Part shown: positions 7,805 through 15,381 of the stretch, in pieces
How the letters are laid out: every line of letters starts with the position of its first letter
Position numbering within the stretch: the first letter of the stretch is position 1
Assembly (NCBI RefSeq): GCF_000691865.1
Contig: NZ_JMIO01000004.1
Span: forward strand, 1 to 39,316
Length of the DNA stretch: 39,316 nt
DNA from: Methanoculleus sp. MH98A
GTDB lineage: Archaea > Halobacteriota > Methanomicrobia > Methanomicrobiales > Methanoculleaceae
Direction of reading: 5' to 3'
The notes under the pieces: model-generated
What the model saw: only the letters and a program-made list of their open reading frames with translations
What the model was told of the DNA's origin: nothing
The model's database searches: none
Made by a program: the position numbers and the translations under genes

Positions 7805-7978
7805 CTACTCAAGACGTATGGCGCCTGACGGGCACTCGTCGACACAGGTTCCACAGTCGATGCAGAGCCCGGCGTCGATCTTTGCCTTCGCGTCTTCCAT
7901 CCGGATTGCTCCGGCCGGGCAGGCATCCACACAGGTTTCGCACCCGGTGCAGAGTTCCGGATCGATAATTGCTGCCAT
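7805..7978 (-). CDS. Small 2[4Fe-4S] ferredoxin
   Basis: A 57-aa protein, easily missed because of its length. It has two complete cluster motifs, CTGCETCVDACP (Cys 10, 13, 16, 20) and CIDCGTCVDECP (Cys 39, 42, 45, 49), each followed by GAIR. It is a cytosolic low-potential electron carrier of the clostridial type. The frame begins MAAIIDPELCTGC and ends at TAG 7805-7807. GGAG lies about 10 bp before the ATG. It is about 75 bp downstream of the second DUF5320 gene on the same strand and is probably co-transcribed with it. Confidence 0.93.
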   Translation of the reverse strand: MAAIIDPELCTGCETCVDACPAGAIRMEDAKAKIDAGLCIDCGTCVDECPSGAIRLE

Positions 7979-8053
7979 GCTTACTGTACTCCGGCAGGCT
8001 CCGCGAGGGGCGGCCGGATGGCAATCCGGCCCACACCAGCTCGCATCAGGCGT

Positions 8054-8293
8054 TCACCACCGGCGCCCGCGTCCGCCGCCGAAGCCGCGGCCACGACCGC
8101 ACCCGTACGGGATTCCGCCTCGCCCAAGGCCGTAAACAGGCTGCTGCTGGGCCGGAGCCTGCTGGGTGGTCTCGTTCGTTTCTCCGGCAGGGCTGCCCTC
8201 TGCCGGCGGCTGCGGCGGCAGGACACACCGGCCCATGCGCCGCCCGGTCATCGGCCCCATACCCTGGGGCCCGGTACCATCAAATCCTGGCAT
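8054..8293 (-). CDS. DUF5320 glycine-rich small protein (second copy)
   Basis: A 79-aa paralog of the 7322 gene. The head MPGFDGTGPQGMGPMTGRRM and tail PVYGLGRGGIPYGCGRGRGF followed by GGGRGRRW are nearly the same, while the middle has become Gln/Pro/Ala-rich (PQPPAEGSPAGETNETTQQA). One Cys follows the head (GRC) and one lies in the tail. The SD GAGGTGA lies close before the ATG at 8293. The ferredoxin follows on the same strand, so this gene is probably its operon leader. The shared head and tail around a variable middle suggest that the two ends are the functional parts. Confidence 0.87.
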   Translation of the reverse strand: MPGFDGTGPQGMGPMTGRRMGRCVLPPQPPAEGSPAGETNETTQQAPAQQQPVYGLGRGGIPYGCGRGRGFGGGRGRRW

Positions 8294-8314
8294 TGCTGTT
8301 CACCTCTGTTGTAA

Positions 8315-8346
8315 CATATTACTCATATGCGCGAAAAGATATAAAG
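8315..8346 (-). promoter_or_regulatory. Promoter and palindromic operator of second DUF5320 gene
   Basis: Read on the minus strand, CTTTATATCT (8346-8337) is the TATA box and CATATGAGTAATATG (8329-8315) is a CATAT-N5-ATATG inverted repeat placed over the expected transcription start. The first 13 bases match the promoter at 7273-7285, with the same distance to the TATA box. A dimeric repressor or metal/redox sensor site is a reasonable inference. Confidence 0.6.
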
Positions 8347-8452
8347 GTATCTATCTGTGCAGGGTATGCCCGATATATGAACAGACCGTAAAATCTTCAT
8401 CCACAACCGTAAATACCGGCCTGTACGGGACTGCCTCCTTTTGGTACATCCC

Positions 8453-10888
8453 ATGCCAAAGTTTACCGTCGATCAGGTTCCACCCCAGATACGCAGAACG
8501 GCCGAACCCACCATGTCATCCACACCTGCATCCGATGAAGTGCTCAACCCACGCGCCACCCTCGACGAACTCGAAGACGGCGTGCTCCTGCTCGACGCCG
8601 ACAGGAGAGTGGTACGGATCAACCGGATCTTTCAAAGCCTTCTATCGCTGCCGGACAACAGGGATCTCACCGGGGCGGACGCGATGGCGCTCATCCGCAC
8701 CCACCTCGCACCGCTCATCGCCGATCAGGAGGCAGCCGGGCGGCTGATCGCGGCGATCCGGGAAAGGAAGATAATCTCCGGGCTGGAATGCCGGATTGCT
8801 CCCGACAGGTGGGTGGCATGCTCGGTCCGGGTCCCGGATGGCGGCGCGGTGCTCCTCCTCGTCAGCGACATCACCGCGAGGAAGAAGAGCGAGGAGAACC
8901 ACCGCCGTCTCGAACAGGAGCAGAGGCACTACCGGGAACTCTTCAAACTCGCCCCCGACGGCTACTTCGTCTGCGACCCGCAGGGAACGATCCTCGACGT
9001 GAACCGGGCGGGAGCCCTCCTCCTCGCAAAAGACCGGCAAACCCTGATCGGGACGGCCGGCGCCGATCACATCGTCCCGGGGAACAGGAAGGCCTGCCGT
9101 GACCTCGTCGCCCGATTCGAGGGCGGGGTCTCAGGCCCCCTGCGGGGGATCGAGGTCAGGATGCAGCCGGCGACCGGAGAGCCCATCCCCGTCTCCCTTT
9201 CCGCCACCGCCGTCCGGGACGACCGGGGCGGCCTTACGGAGATCCTGTGGCTTGTCCGGGACATCACCCGCAGGATTCAGGTGGACGCGGAGCGGGAGCG
9301 GCTGCTCGCCGAGAACCAGTCGCTCGCGGCCGACCTCGCGGCAGAACGCGACATCCTCCGGACGGTCATGGAGTACACCGACATCCACCTCGCCTACCTC
9401 GATCCCCATTTCCAGTTCGTTCGCGTGAACACCGCCTACGCAGAAGGTTCCGGGCATGCGAAGGAGGAACTTCTCGGCCGCAACCACTTCGACCTCTTCC
9501 CGAACCCGGAGAACCAGGCGATCTTTGAGCGGGTTCGGGATACCGGCGAGCCGTTCCGGATACACGCAAAACCGTTCGCGTACGTTGACCAGCCCGAACG
9601 CGGGACGACCTACTGGGACTGGAGTCTCGTGCCGGTGAAGGATGCCGCGGGAGGCGTCCTGGGGCTGGTGCTTTCGCTTGCCGACGTTACGGAACGGGTA
9701 CAGGCAGCGGAAGAAGTCAGTGTCCGGAACAGGAGGCTCGCCGTCCTGAACGCGGTCATCACCGCCTCGGCATCCGGGTTCACCCTGGACGAACTGCTCG
9801 AAAACACGCTCGATGCGGCGCTCGACAACCTCGGGTTCGATGTCGGGTCGATCTACATGCTGGAGGAGGGAGACCGGATGCAGGCGACCGTCCGGTGCCA
9901 CCGGGAGGTCTCCGAGTTCGCCCTGATGCATAACGGGAGGCTCAACGTCCGGCACTGGCCCTACAACCGGGTGTTCGTCGCGGGGCAACCGTGGTTCGCC
10001 GAGGGGACGGAAGATGCGCCCGGCCGGGATCTTGACGTGCTCGCGGACTTCGGCGTCGCTTCCCTGGCCTTCATTCCCCTCACCGCCGAATCCTCCGTCG
10101 TCGGGGCGCTCGTGCTCGGGAGCACCGCCGCACCGGAGATCCCGCAGGAAACCCGGCGGGTTCTCGAAGCGATCGGCCGCGAGGTCGGGAGCGGGGTTCT
10201 TCGTGGGATGCTCTACTCACGGCTCGAGGCGGCGAACCGGGAGGCGAACCTCTACCTGGATATCCTCACCCACGACATCAAAAACGCCGACAACATCGCA
10301 AACATCTACGCCGAACTGCTCGGCGAGACGCTCGCCGGGGAGGAGCGGGAGTACCTGCAGAAACTCCGGGCCGGCATCAGAAAGAGCATCGAGATCACGG
10401 CGAACGTCGCCACGATCCGCAGGATCCGCGAGAGCCGGACGGCGCGTCGCCCGGTCGACCTCGACCGGGTGATCCGGGAAGAGATCGCGCACCATCCGGA
10501 TATACGCATCGTGTATGAGGAACCGGGCGTGACGGTACTCGCCGACGACCTCCTGCCCGAACTCTTCACGAACCTCATCGTCAACGCCGCAAAACACGGC
10601 GGGCCGGATGTCGAGGTCACCATAACCGTCGAGGATGCCGAAGAGGACGGGTTTCTCCTCGTCACCGTCACCGACACCGGCCCGGGGGTTCCGGACGAGG
10701 CGAAGAAAGCCATATTTTCCCGGTTCGAGCAGGGGAAGGGCCGGGAGAGCGGCCAGGGTCTCGGCCTCTCGATCTGCCGGATGCTTGTTGCACGCTACGG
10801 CGGCAGGATCTGGGTCGAGGACCGGGTGCCGGGCCGCCCTGAGGAGGGGGCGGCGTTTGTGTTCACGCTCAGGGAGGCCAGGGGGTAA
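8453..10888 (+). CDS. Soluble PAS/PAS/PAS/GAF sensor histidine kinase
   Basis: About 811 aa with no membrane segment. It has three PAS-like domains: about residues 30-120 (LDELEDGVLLLDADRRVVRI), about 140-265 (YRELFKLAPDGYFVCDPQG) and about 295-410 (YTDIHLAYLDPHFQFVRVNT). A GAF-like domain follows at about 420-580. The H-box is YLDILTHDIKNADNIANIY with His in THDIKN. The HATPase domain has NLIVNAAKHGG, VTDTGPGVP and SGQGLGLSICRML. The signal is probably a small cytosolic ligand or redox state. No response regulator is adjacent. A TTG at 8441 and an ATG at 8513 are alternative starts; no clear SD decides. Confidence 0.9.
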   Translation: MPKFTVDQVPPQIRRTAEPTMSSTPASDEVLNPRATLDELEDGVLLLDADRRVVRINRIFQSLLSLPDNRDLTGADAMALIRTHLAPLIADQEAAGRLIAAIRERKIISGLECRIAPDRWVACSVRVPDGGAVLLLVSDITARKKSEENHRRLEQEQRHYRELFKLAPDGYFVCDPQGTILDVNRAGALLLAKDRQTLIGTAGADHIVPGNRKACRDLVARFEGGVSGPLRGIEVRMQPATGEPIPVSLSATAVRDDRGGLTEILWLVRDITRRIQVDAERERLLAENQSLAADLAAERDILRTVMEYTDIHLAYLDPHFQFVRVNTAYAEGSGHAKEELLGRNHFDLFPNPENQAIFERVRDTGEPFRIHAKPFAYVDQPERGTTYWDWSLVPVKDAAGGVLGLVLSLADVTERVQAAEEVSVRNRRLAVLNAVITASASGFTLDELLENTLDAALDNLGFDVGSIYMLEEGDRMQATVRCHREVSEFALMHNGRLNVRHWPYNRVFVAGQPWFAEGTEDAPGRDLDVLADFGVASLAFIPLTAESSVVGALVLGSTAAPEIPQETRRVLEAIGREVGSGVLRGMLYSRLEAANREANLYLDILTHDIKNADNIANIYAELLGETLAGEEREYLQKLRAGIRKSIEITANVATIRRIRESRTARRPVDLDRVIREEIAHHPDIRIVYEEPGVTVLADDLLPELFTNLIVNAAKHGGPDVEVTITVEDAEEDGFLLVTVTDTGPGVPDEAKKAIFSRFEQGKGRESGQGLGLSICRMLVARYGGRIWVEDRVPGRPEEGAAFVFTLREARG

Positions 10889-10986
10889 CGGCGAACTACC
10901 GGCACCAGATATGTAGCGGGTGGTGCATAAGATCCTCCGGGCCATCGCAAGTTGTGTGAGGCAAACAGGGCAGAGACAACAGTATA

Positions 10987-11002
10987 CTCTTCCGCGGAAG
11001 AG
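10987..11002. repeat. 16-bp perfect palindrome
   Basis: CTCTTCCGCGGAAGAG is fully self-complementary. It lies in the gene-free region downstream of the histidine kinase and directly after another palindrome (GTATAC). A protein-binding site or terminator stem is possible. Confidence 0.5.
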
Positions 11003-11017
11003 GTAAGCCGCACAGCA

Positions 11018-11050
11018 GCCCGAAGGTTCGGGCCGTCAAGCAAAAAAGGG
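11018..11050. terminator. Hairpin followed by A6 on the plus strand
   Basis: CCCGAAGGTTCGGG forms a short stem, with CAAAAAAGGG at 11041-11050 behind it. Read on the minus strand this is a T6 run, so it could have been the original terminator of the ferritin-like gene before the adjacent insertion. Confidence 0.35.
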
Positions 11051-11341
11051 CCCTGTTGAAATGCTTTCCACAACCCCTGGATAACACTCGGTTGCCGATA
11101 GAGGCGGGTGATGTGGGTCTCACGCGAAGTGCGAGCGCAGCGAGCTTGAGCACCGTAGGTGCGAGCCGCGACTGTCCACAGGACGGGAGCGTGAGAAGCC
11201 GTAGGCTTCGAGCCGCGAAGTCGCGAAGGGAGACAGTCAATACCCATCCAGACTTCGCGTTCTTCGCGCCTTCGCGTGCGTCGGTGAGACATGGATTATC
11301 CGGAGATAATTCATCCTCCGGGAGAGGGTTTCAACAAAACC
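11051..11341. mobile_element. MITE-like element with folded interior
   Basis: This gene-free stretch of about 291 bp is flanked by the identical 10-mer CAAAAAAGGG (11041-11050 and 11342-11351), as expected for a target-site duplication. Its ends are imperfect inverted repeats sharing the 8-mer TGTTGAAA on the left and TTTCAACA on the right. Inside are a second inverted repeat (GTCTCACGCGAAG against CTTCGCGTG...TGAGAC) and at least four tandem hairpins. It contains no transposase. The repeats were found by reading; no search for other copies in a genome was possible. Confidence 0.5.
11150..11225 (+). repeat. Tandem short hairpin array A
   Basis: Four stem-loops stand in a row: GCACC-GTA-GGTGC (11150-11162), GTCC-ACA-GGAC (11174-11184), GAAGCC-GTA-GGCTTC (11195-11209) and CGCG-AAGT-CGCG (11214-11225). 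They are joined by GAG-containing spacers. Versions with different stem bases but the same loop type recur at 38043-38120. Confidence 0.6.
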
Positions 11342-11354
11342 CAAAAAAGGGACC

Positions 11355-12599
11355 TTATCGGGCAGGCACCGCTGCCATGCCCTTCTCGACCCGGCGGGCG
11401 GCCTCCTGCTTGACCTTCCGGATATTCTCCGCCTGGTCGCGCTCTGCAAGGCTCGGGCCCGCTTTGCCGACAACCTCCTCGCTCGGCACACCCTTTGCGT
11501 TCATGACGCGCAGGTAGCCGAAACTCGCCCAGCTGTCCGGGAGGTCGCGCATCCGCACGAACTCCATGTTGTGGGGCGCAAGGTCGAGCTGGTTGTCGAT
11601 GACACTGTTGACGTAGTCCTTGTTCTCCTCGAAGACGACCAGGGGCTCGATGACGTCGGCCTTCACGATATCCATGATATCACGCCCCTCGACCTTCTGG
11701 ATCAGCCGTGCACACTCATCGAAGTGCGCGACCTCCATCTTCATGAACTTCTCCCAGATCCCCTTGATCCTCGGGTCGCTCTCGGTCTGGGCACAGGAAT
11801 AGTAGAGGTAAGCCTCATTGAGCTCCATCATCGCCATCTTCTCAAGCATCGTCTCGTTCGGGTCGCCGAGCAGCCCGTACTGGGTCACGTGCTGCTCCTC
11901 AATCTCCGCGATCTCGGCGTAGAGCTGTCGTGCGATGTCGTCGGGATACATGAACCCGTGCGACCGGTAGAAGAGCATCGTCTGCTGCTCGCCTGCGGTG
12001 ATCGTGATGTAGTTCATCTTCGTCTTGATGTCGGCCGTATCCTTGTCGTAGTGTTTGCGCATCGAGTCGTCGGGGTGGCGGTGCTCGATGCTCGTCGGCC
12101 GGCCCGGCTTGACCTCGGTCTTGCCCTGGACGATCGAGTCGGGGTCGCCGCCCTCGATGTAGTCGTAGAGGCAGCTGTAGCGGTAGAGATGGTCGAAGTC
12201 CTCGAGCAGCGCAAAGTCCAGCGTCTGCTTCACGTACGGGTCGGGCTCGTTCTTTGCCAGGTTCGCGGTGAGGTCGACCGCCACCTGCTCGTAGCCGAGG
12301 GTGGTCTCGATGACCGACTGGTCCGCCGGGTTGAGCCAGTTGATCGTCTCCTGCTGCTGGGAGTCGATCCGCCGCATCAGGGCCATCGACTTCTTCACCT
12401 CGGGATCGGGGTGCATCCGCTCGATCGCATGCGACATCAGGACAGCGTTGTTCTCGATACCGTTCATGAGGATGATCCGGGTCCGGGTGTAGGCGTCGAC
12501 CGCCTTTTTGTCGTACGGGGCCGGAACCATATCCTTCCAGTTCATGGGCTGCTCTTCGATAGGCATGCCTTCCATCTCGAATGGTTTGAATTGCGCCAT
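11355..12599 (-). CDS. Ferritin-like di-iron protein, 414 aa
   Basis: A long, all-helical, acidic protein whose Glu/His pattern fits the ferritin/rubrerythrin-like superfamily: LEDFDHLYRY, IAEIEEQHVTQYGLLG, MMELNEAYLYYSCAQ and FMKMEVAHFDECARL, each with E-x-x-H-type ligands. It has no rubredoxin cysteines and no signal peptide. A role in iron or peroxide handling, as in rubrerythrin, is inferred from the fold. The length is about twice a simple ferritin, suggesting two four-helix units. ATG 12599 is preferred because GGAGG (12612-12608) lies 8 bp upstream; longer frames lack this. The stop is followed by a T6 run. Confidence 0.7.
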   Translation of the reverse strand: MAQFKPFEMEGMPIEEQPMNWKDMVPAPYDKKAVDAYTRTRIILMNGIENNAVLMSHAIERMHPDPEVKKSMALMRRIDSQQQETINWLNPADQSVIETTLGYEQVAVDLTANLAKNEPDPYVKQTLDFALLEDFDHLYRYSCLYDYIEGGDPDSIVQGKTEVKPGRPTSIEHRHPDDSMRKHYDKDTADIKTKMNYITITAGEQQTMLFYRSHGFMYPDDIARQLYAEIAEIEEQHVTQYGLLGDPNETMLEKMAMMELNEAYLYYSCAQTESDPRIKGIWEKFMKMEVAHFDECARLIQKVEGRDIMDIVKADVIEPLVVFEENKDYVNSVIDNQLDLAPHNMEFVRMRDLPDSWASFGYLRVMNAKGVPSEEVVGKAGPSLAERDQAENIRKVKQEAARRVEKGMAAVPAR

Positions 12600-12824
12600 C
12601 TCGTCTTCCTCCATAACCCCCGCATATCCATCGGCACGGGCATCTCCGGCAGTACGGCGGTACGGGCGGTGAACCTTGCGGTCCCCCCGCACCCCGGAAA
12701 ACCGGGGGGTTGCTCCCCATGCCGGTCACTCCACAAAAACCTAACGGCCGGCAAACGAGGGCATAAAGAACGTTTTTTTTGGCCGTATCGACAGCACTCC
12801 CGACGACAGCCCCGGATTATCCGG

Positions 12825-12849
12825 CCCGGCACCGGCCCGGGGTGCCGGG
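12825..12849. repeat. 9-bp hairpin upstream of hsp20
   Basis: CCCGGCACC (12825-12833) pairs with GGTGCCGGG (12841-12849) around a 7-nt loop in the region between the divergent ferritin-like and Hsp20 genes. The function is unknown. Confidence 0.45.
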
Positions 12850-12903
12850 AAGACCGCAACGTATACATCGCCGGAGGCGTGGCTGCAAGAGAAGGCGACC
12901 CCG

Positions 12904-12915
12904 GTACCCGGGTAC
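12904..12915. promoter_or_regulatory. 12-bp perfect palindrome upstream of hsp20
   Basis: GTACCCGGGTAC lies about 85 bp before the preferred Hsp20 start and could be an operator. I know of no regulator with this site. Confidence 0.35.
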
Positions 12916-13000
12916 AAAACGTTAAGTATGCGAGCTCAAGAGGGGGCGGCGGATGGCGACCGGCCATCCGACAGCAACCGGACTGCAGGAGGCAAGGACC

Positions 13001-13498
13001 ATGACAGGGAGAGAAGACGACCCTTCCGGCCCCGGGCGGCGGCAGGATGGGGATCAGAGAACGGACAACCGGGAAGGCGGGTTTGACAGAACCCCCGGGA
13101 GCGGGAAGAGAGGCGGGCTGCCGCCGGTCTCACGCGGCGGGAGCCGCGACTTCCCGGGCCTCACCGCAGACTTCCGGGTCGACATTCTCGAACACGGCGA
13201 CGAGGTGATCGTCGTTGCGGAACTGCCCGGCGCGAAAGAAGACGAGATCCGGATCAACCTCCTAAACCCCCAGACCCTGCGAATAACGGCGAGGCGCGCC
13301 GGGCCGGTTGAAGAGGAGCAGGAGACTTACTACATCCACGAACGCGGAGAAGGCACCCTGAGCCGGATGATACGCCTGCCCGCGAGCGTGACGGCAGAAG
13401 ACGCCGGGACCGGGTTCAAGAACGGCGTTCTCGAAGTGCGCCTGAAGAAGAGGGGGGGACTGTCCGGGCCCGGCGGCAAAAAGATCCCCATCGAGTGA
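13001..13498 (+). CDS. Hsp20/alpha-crystallin small heat-shock protein
   Basis: A 165-aa ATP-independent holdase that keeps unfolding proteins soluble. A disordered, charged N-terminal arm of about 60 residues precedes the alpha-crystallin domain, which starts near DFRVDILEHGDEVIVVAELP, continues through INLLNPQTLRITARR and ends at GFKNGVLEVRLKK. The C-terminal IPI of KKIPIE is the I-x-I motif that docks subunits into oligomers. The ATG at 13001 has GGAGG (12988-12992) 8 bp upstream; an ATG at 12953 would add 16 residues. It is convergent with the glycosyltransferase gene, 22 bp away. Confidence 0.93.
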   Translation: MTGREDDPSGPGRRQDGDQRTDNREGGFDRTPGSGKRGGLPPVSRGGSRDFPGLTADFRVDILEHGDEVIVVAELPGAKEDEIRINLLNPQTLRITARRAGPVEEEQETYYIHERGEGTLSRMIRLPASVTAEDAGTGFKNGVLEVRLKKRGGLSGPGGKKIPIE

Positions 13499-13520
13499 CG
13501 GCGGCCGGAGCGGGCAGGCA

Positions 13521-14849
13521 TCAATGCCGGGCCGCGCACCCGGCCATCCTGGTCGTCACCACCTGCGGGTGGTAGCAGATGACGCTGTCCCGGGCGGTGA
13601 TCCTGCCGTTGACCACCTGGTCGATGACGGTGAGGTGATCCTGCACGCCCCGGGTGAGGAGATAGTACTCCCGCACGAACTCCTTGCCCCGTGCGCCCAT
13701 CTCGTGGGCCAACTCCGGGTTCCGGAGGAGATGGAGGATCCGGTCGGCGGTCTCCTGGACCGTCGAGACCAGGTAGCCGTTCCAGCCGTCGCGGATCTGG
13801 AGCGGTATGCCGCCGACGCTCCCGGCGACGACCGGCTTCTCTTTCCAGAGCCCTTCGGTCACCGTCAGCCCGAATCCCTCTTTGATGGACTTCTGGACGA
13901 TCACGTTCGACGCCCGCTGGAGCGCGTTGATCTCGCGGTGGCTGTCCGGCGGGAGATCGAGGATATGGATATCGGGATCGTCCTCGGCCGTCTCGCGGAC
14001 CTCACGCAGGACGATGAAACACTCCGGGTCGTCGCACGCCCGGCCGCCGACGAGGACGAGCTGGCAGGGCATCTTCTGCCGGACCTTTTTGAACGCCTGG
14101 ATAACGCCGACCGGGTCTTTGAAGACATCGTACCGGGAGACCTGGGTGACGATCGGCTTTTCCGGGTCGATACCGTATTTCGCGAGGGTTGCGTCGATCT
14201 CGGATGAGGGGAGGTCGCGGTTCTTCTCGGATAGGGGGTCGATGAACGGCGGGATGATGAAACTCGGCACGTTCCAGAGAGGAAGATACTGGAAACTGGA
14301 GAATACCCCGGCGTGATACTTCTCGACCAGCCTTCGCAGGATGTTGCCGATGCTCCCGACGGTCGTGGTGGGTACCGTCTCCAGCTGGACATGACACCGC
14401 CAGAGCAGCCTCTTTCGCTCGAGCTCCCGGTTCGTCAGGAACTCAACGAGGCCGAGCGGCTGGGGATCGTGGATGGTCACGACATCGAAATCGTCCTCGA
14501 TCAACCCGTCGTTCTGCCGCTGGGCCTCCCAGTAGGTCTCGATCATCGCCGGCGAAAAACCGCCCCCCCGGCCCTGGAGGAAGTTGTGGAGCGTCTTTGT
14601 CACGTCGAAGAACGCCGGTTCGGCTTCCATGATGCTCCAGATCGTCTCGAGGCCGAGCGCGTTGAGAAACGGAACGTATGAGATCAGGATCTCCGAGACG
14701 CCGCCTCCGTAGCGAGTCGAGTTGATCTCCTGGATCTTGACACCGGAGAGACGCCCGGCAAGTTCCTCGATCGCCGAAAACTGCCTTGTGCCCACGATTC
14801 GCTGGTATTCCCTGAGGGAGGGATACCCGGGGAGATCCGTAACGATCAT
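13521..14849 (-). CDS. GT4 glycosyltransferase, TreT-like trehalose synthase
   Basis: A 442-aa glycosyltransferase resembling trehalose glycosyltransferring synthase (TreT) of Thermococcales, which makes trehalose from NDP-glucose and glucose. The N-terminal half has INSTRYGGGVSEILISYVPF and VVTIHDPQPLGLVEF. The C-terminal nucleotide-sugar domain has VTQVSRYDVFKDPVGVIQAF, QLVLVGGRACDDPE and the GT4 E-x7-E region in SIKEGFGLTVTEGLWKEKPV. Trehalose is a known compatible solute, so a stress role would suit the neighbouring hsp20, but that link is inference. Other GT4 activities cannot be excluded. A TATA-like ATTTTATCGG lies about 40 bp upstream. Confidence 0.75.
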   Translation of the reverse strand: MIVTDLPGYPSLREYQRIVGTRQFSAIEELAGRLSGVKIQEINSTRYGGGVSEILISYVPFLNALGLETIWSIMEAEPAFFDVTKTLHNFLQGRGGGFSPAMIETYWEAQRQNDGLIEDDFDVVTIHDPQPLGLVEFLTNRELERKRLLWRCHVQLETVPTTTVGSIGNILRRLVEKYHAGVFSSFQYLPLWNVPSFIIPPFIDPLSEKNRDLPSSEIDATLAKYGIDPEKPIVTQVSRYDVFKDPVGVIQAFKKVRQKMPCQLVLVGGRACDDPECFIVLREVRETAEDDPDIHILDLPPDSHREINALQRASNVIVQKSIKEGFGLTVTEGLWKEKPVVAGSVGGIPLQIRDGWNGYLVSTVQETADRILHLLRNPELAHEMGARGKEFVREYYLLTRGVQDHLTVIDQVVNGRITARDSVICYHPQVVTTRMAGCAARH

Positions 14850-14952
14850 GAGAGGAACACTACCCGGTAATACGCACCCAACCGATAAAATGCCTTTCGG
14901 TGGGAGATGTGCAAAGCCGCGAGGATGCCGTGGGGATGCGTGCTAAAAGAGG

Positions 14953-15378
14953 TCACTCGCTTTTGATCTCGAGGGTACGGCGAGCGTCGTCGTCCGTGTG
15001 AGAAGAGGCGTCCCGGGGAAGGGCCCTCTCCAGGGCAGCCTTCAACTCGGCAAGAGAGATGGGCTTTTCCAGGACACCGACGATATCGTCCGCGTATCTC
15101 GAATACTCCTCCGGCCAGACATGTTTTGCAGTGAAGAGCAAGACCGGGATATCCTTGTATTCGTCATTCCGTTTTAGTTCTTCCAGGAACTGCCATCCGT
15201 CTATGGGAGACATCATCACGTCGAGAATGATGAGCGCGGGCTTCTCTTTCTTAATTGCCCGCAGGGCATCCCATCCGTTGTGAACCAGGAGCGGTTCGCG
15301 GTTGATCTTTTTGAGCAGCAGCTCCATTACTTCCAGCGTCGGCAGGTCGTCGTCAACGACCATAATCTTGTTTCCCAA
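14953..15378 (-). CDS. Single-domain response regulator
   Basis: A 141-aa CheY-like receiver without an output domain. The acidic pocket is VVDDD near the start, the phospho-acceptor Asp is in LIILDVMMSPIDGW, the conserved Thr is in LLFTAKH, and the Lys is in VLEKPIS. The start is TTG at 15378: GGAGGT overlaps the last codons of the upstream kinase gene and lies 7 bp before it. It is translationally coupled to the histidine kinase (3-bp gap), so the two form a two-component pair. The output must be through protein-protein contact. Confidence 0.93.
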   Translation of the reverse strand: MGNKIMVVDDDLPTLEVMELLLKKINREPLLVHNGWDALRAIKKEKPALIILDVMMSPIDGWQFLEELKRNDEYKDIPVLLFTAKHVWPEEYSRYADDIVGVLEKPISLAELKAALERALPRDASSHTDDDARRTLEIKSE

Positions 15379-15381
15379 AAC

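Noticed and set aside
10896-11292. Minus-strand frames of 114 and 165 codons across the repeat region after the histidine kinase.
   Set aside because: They run through hairpins and inverted repeats with no SD and no codon bias. Treated as non-coding.
11571-13004. 477-codon plus-strand frame opposite the ferritin-like gene.
   Set aside because: Antisense shadow: low-complexity Val/Leu/Asp-rich translation, no SD, and it crosses the promoter region of two other genes.
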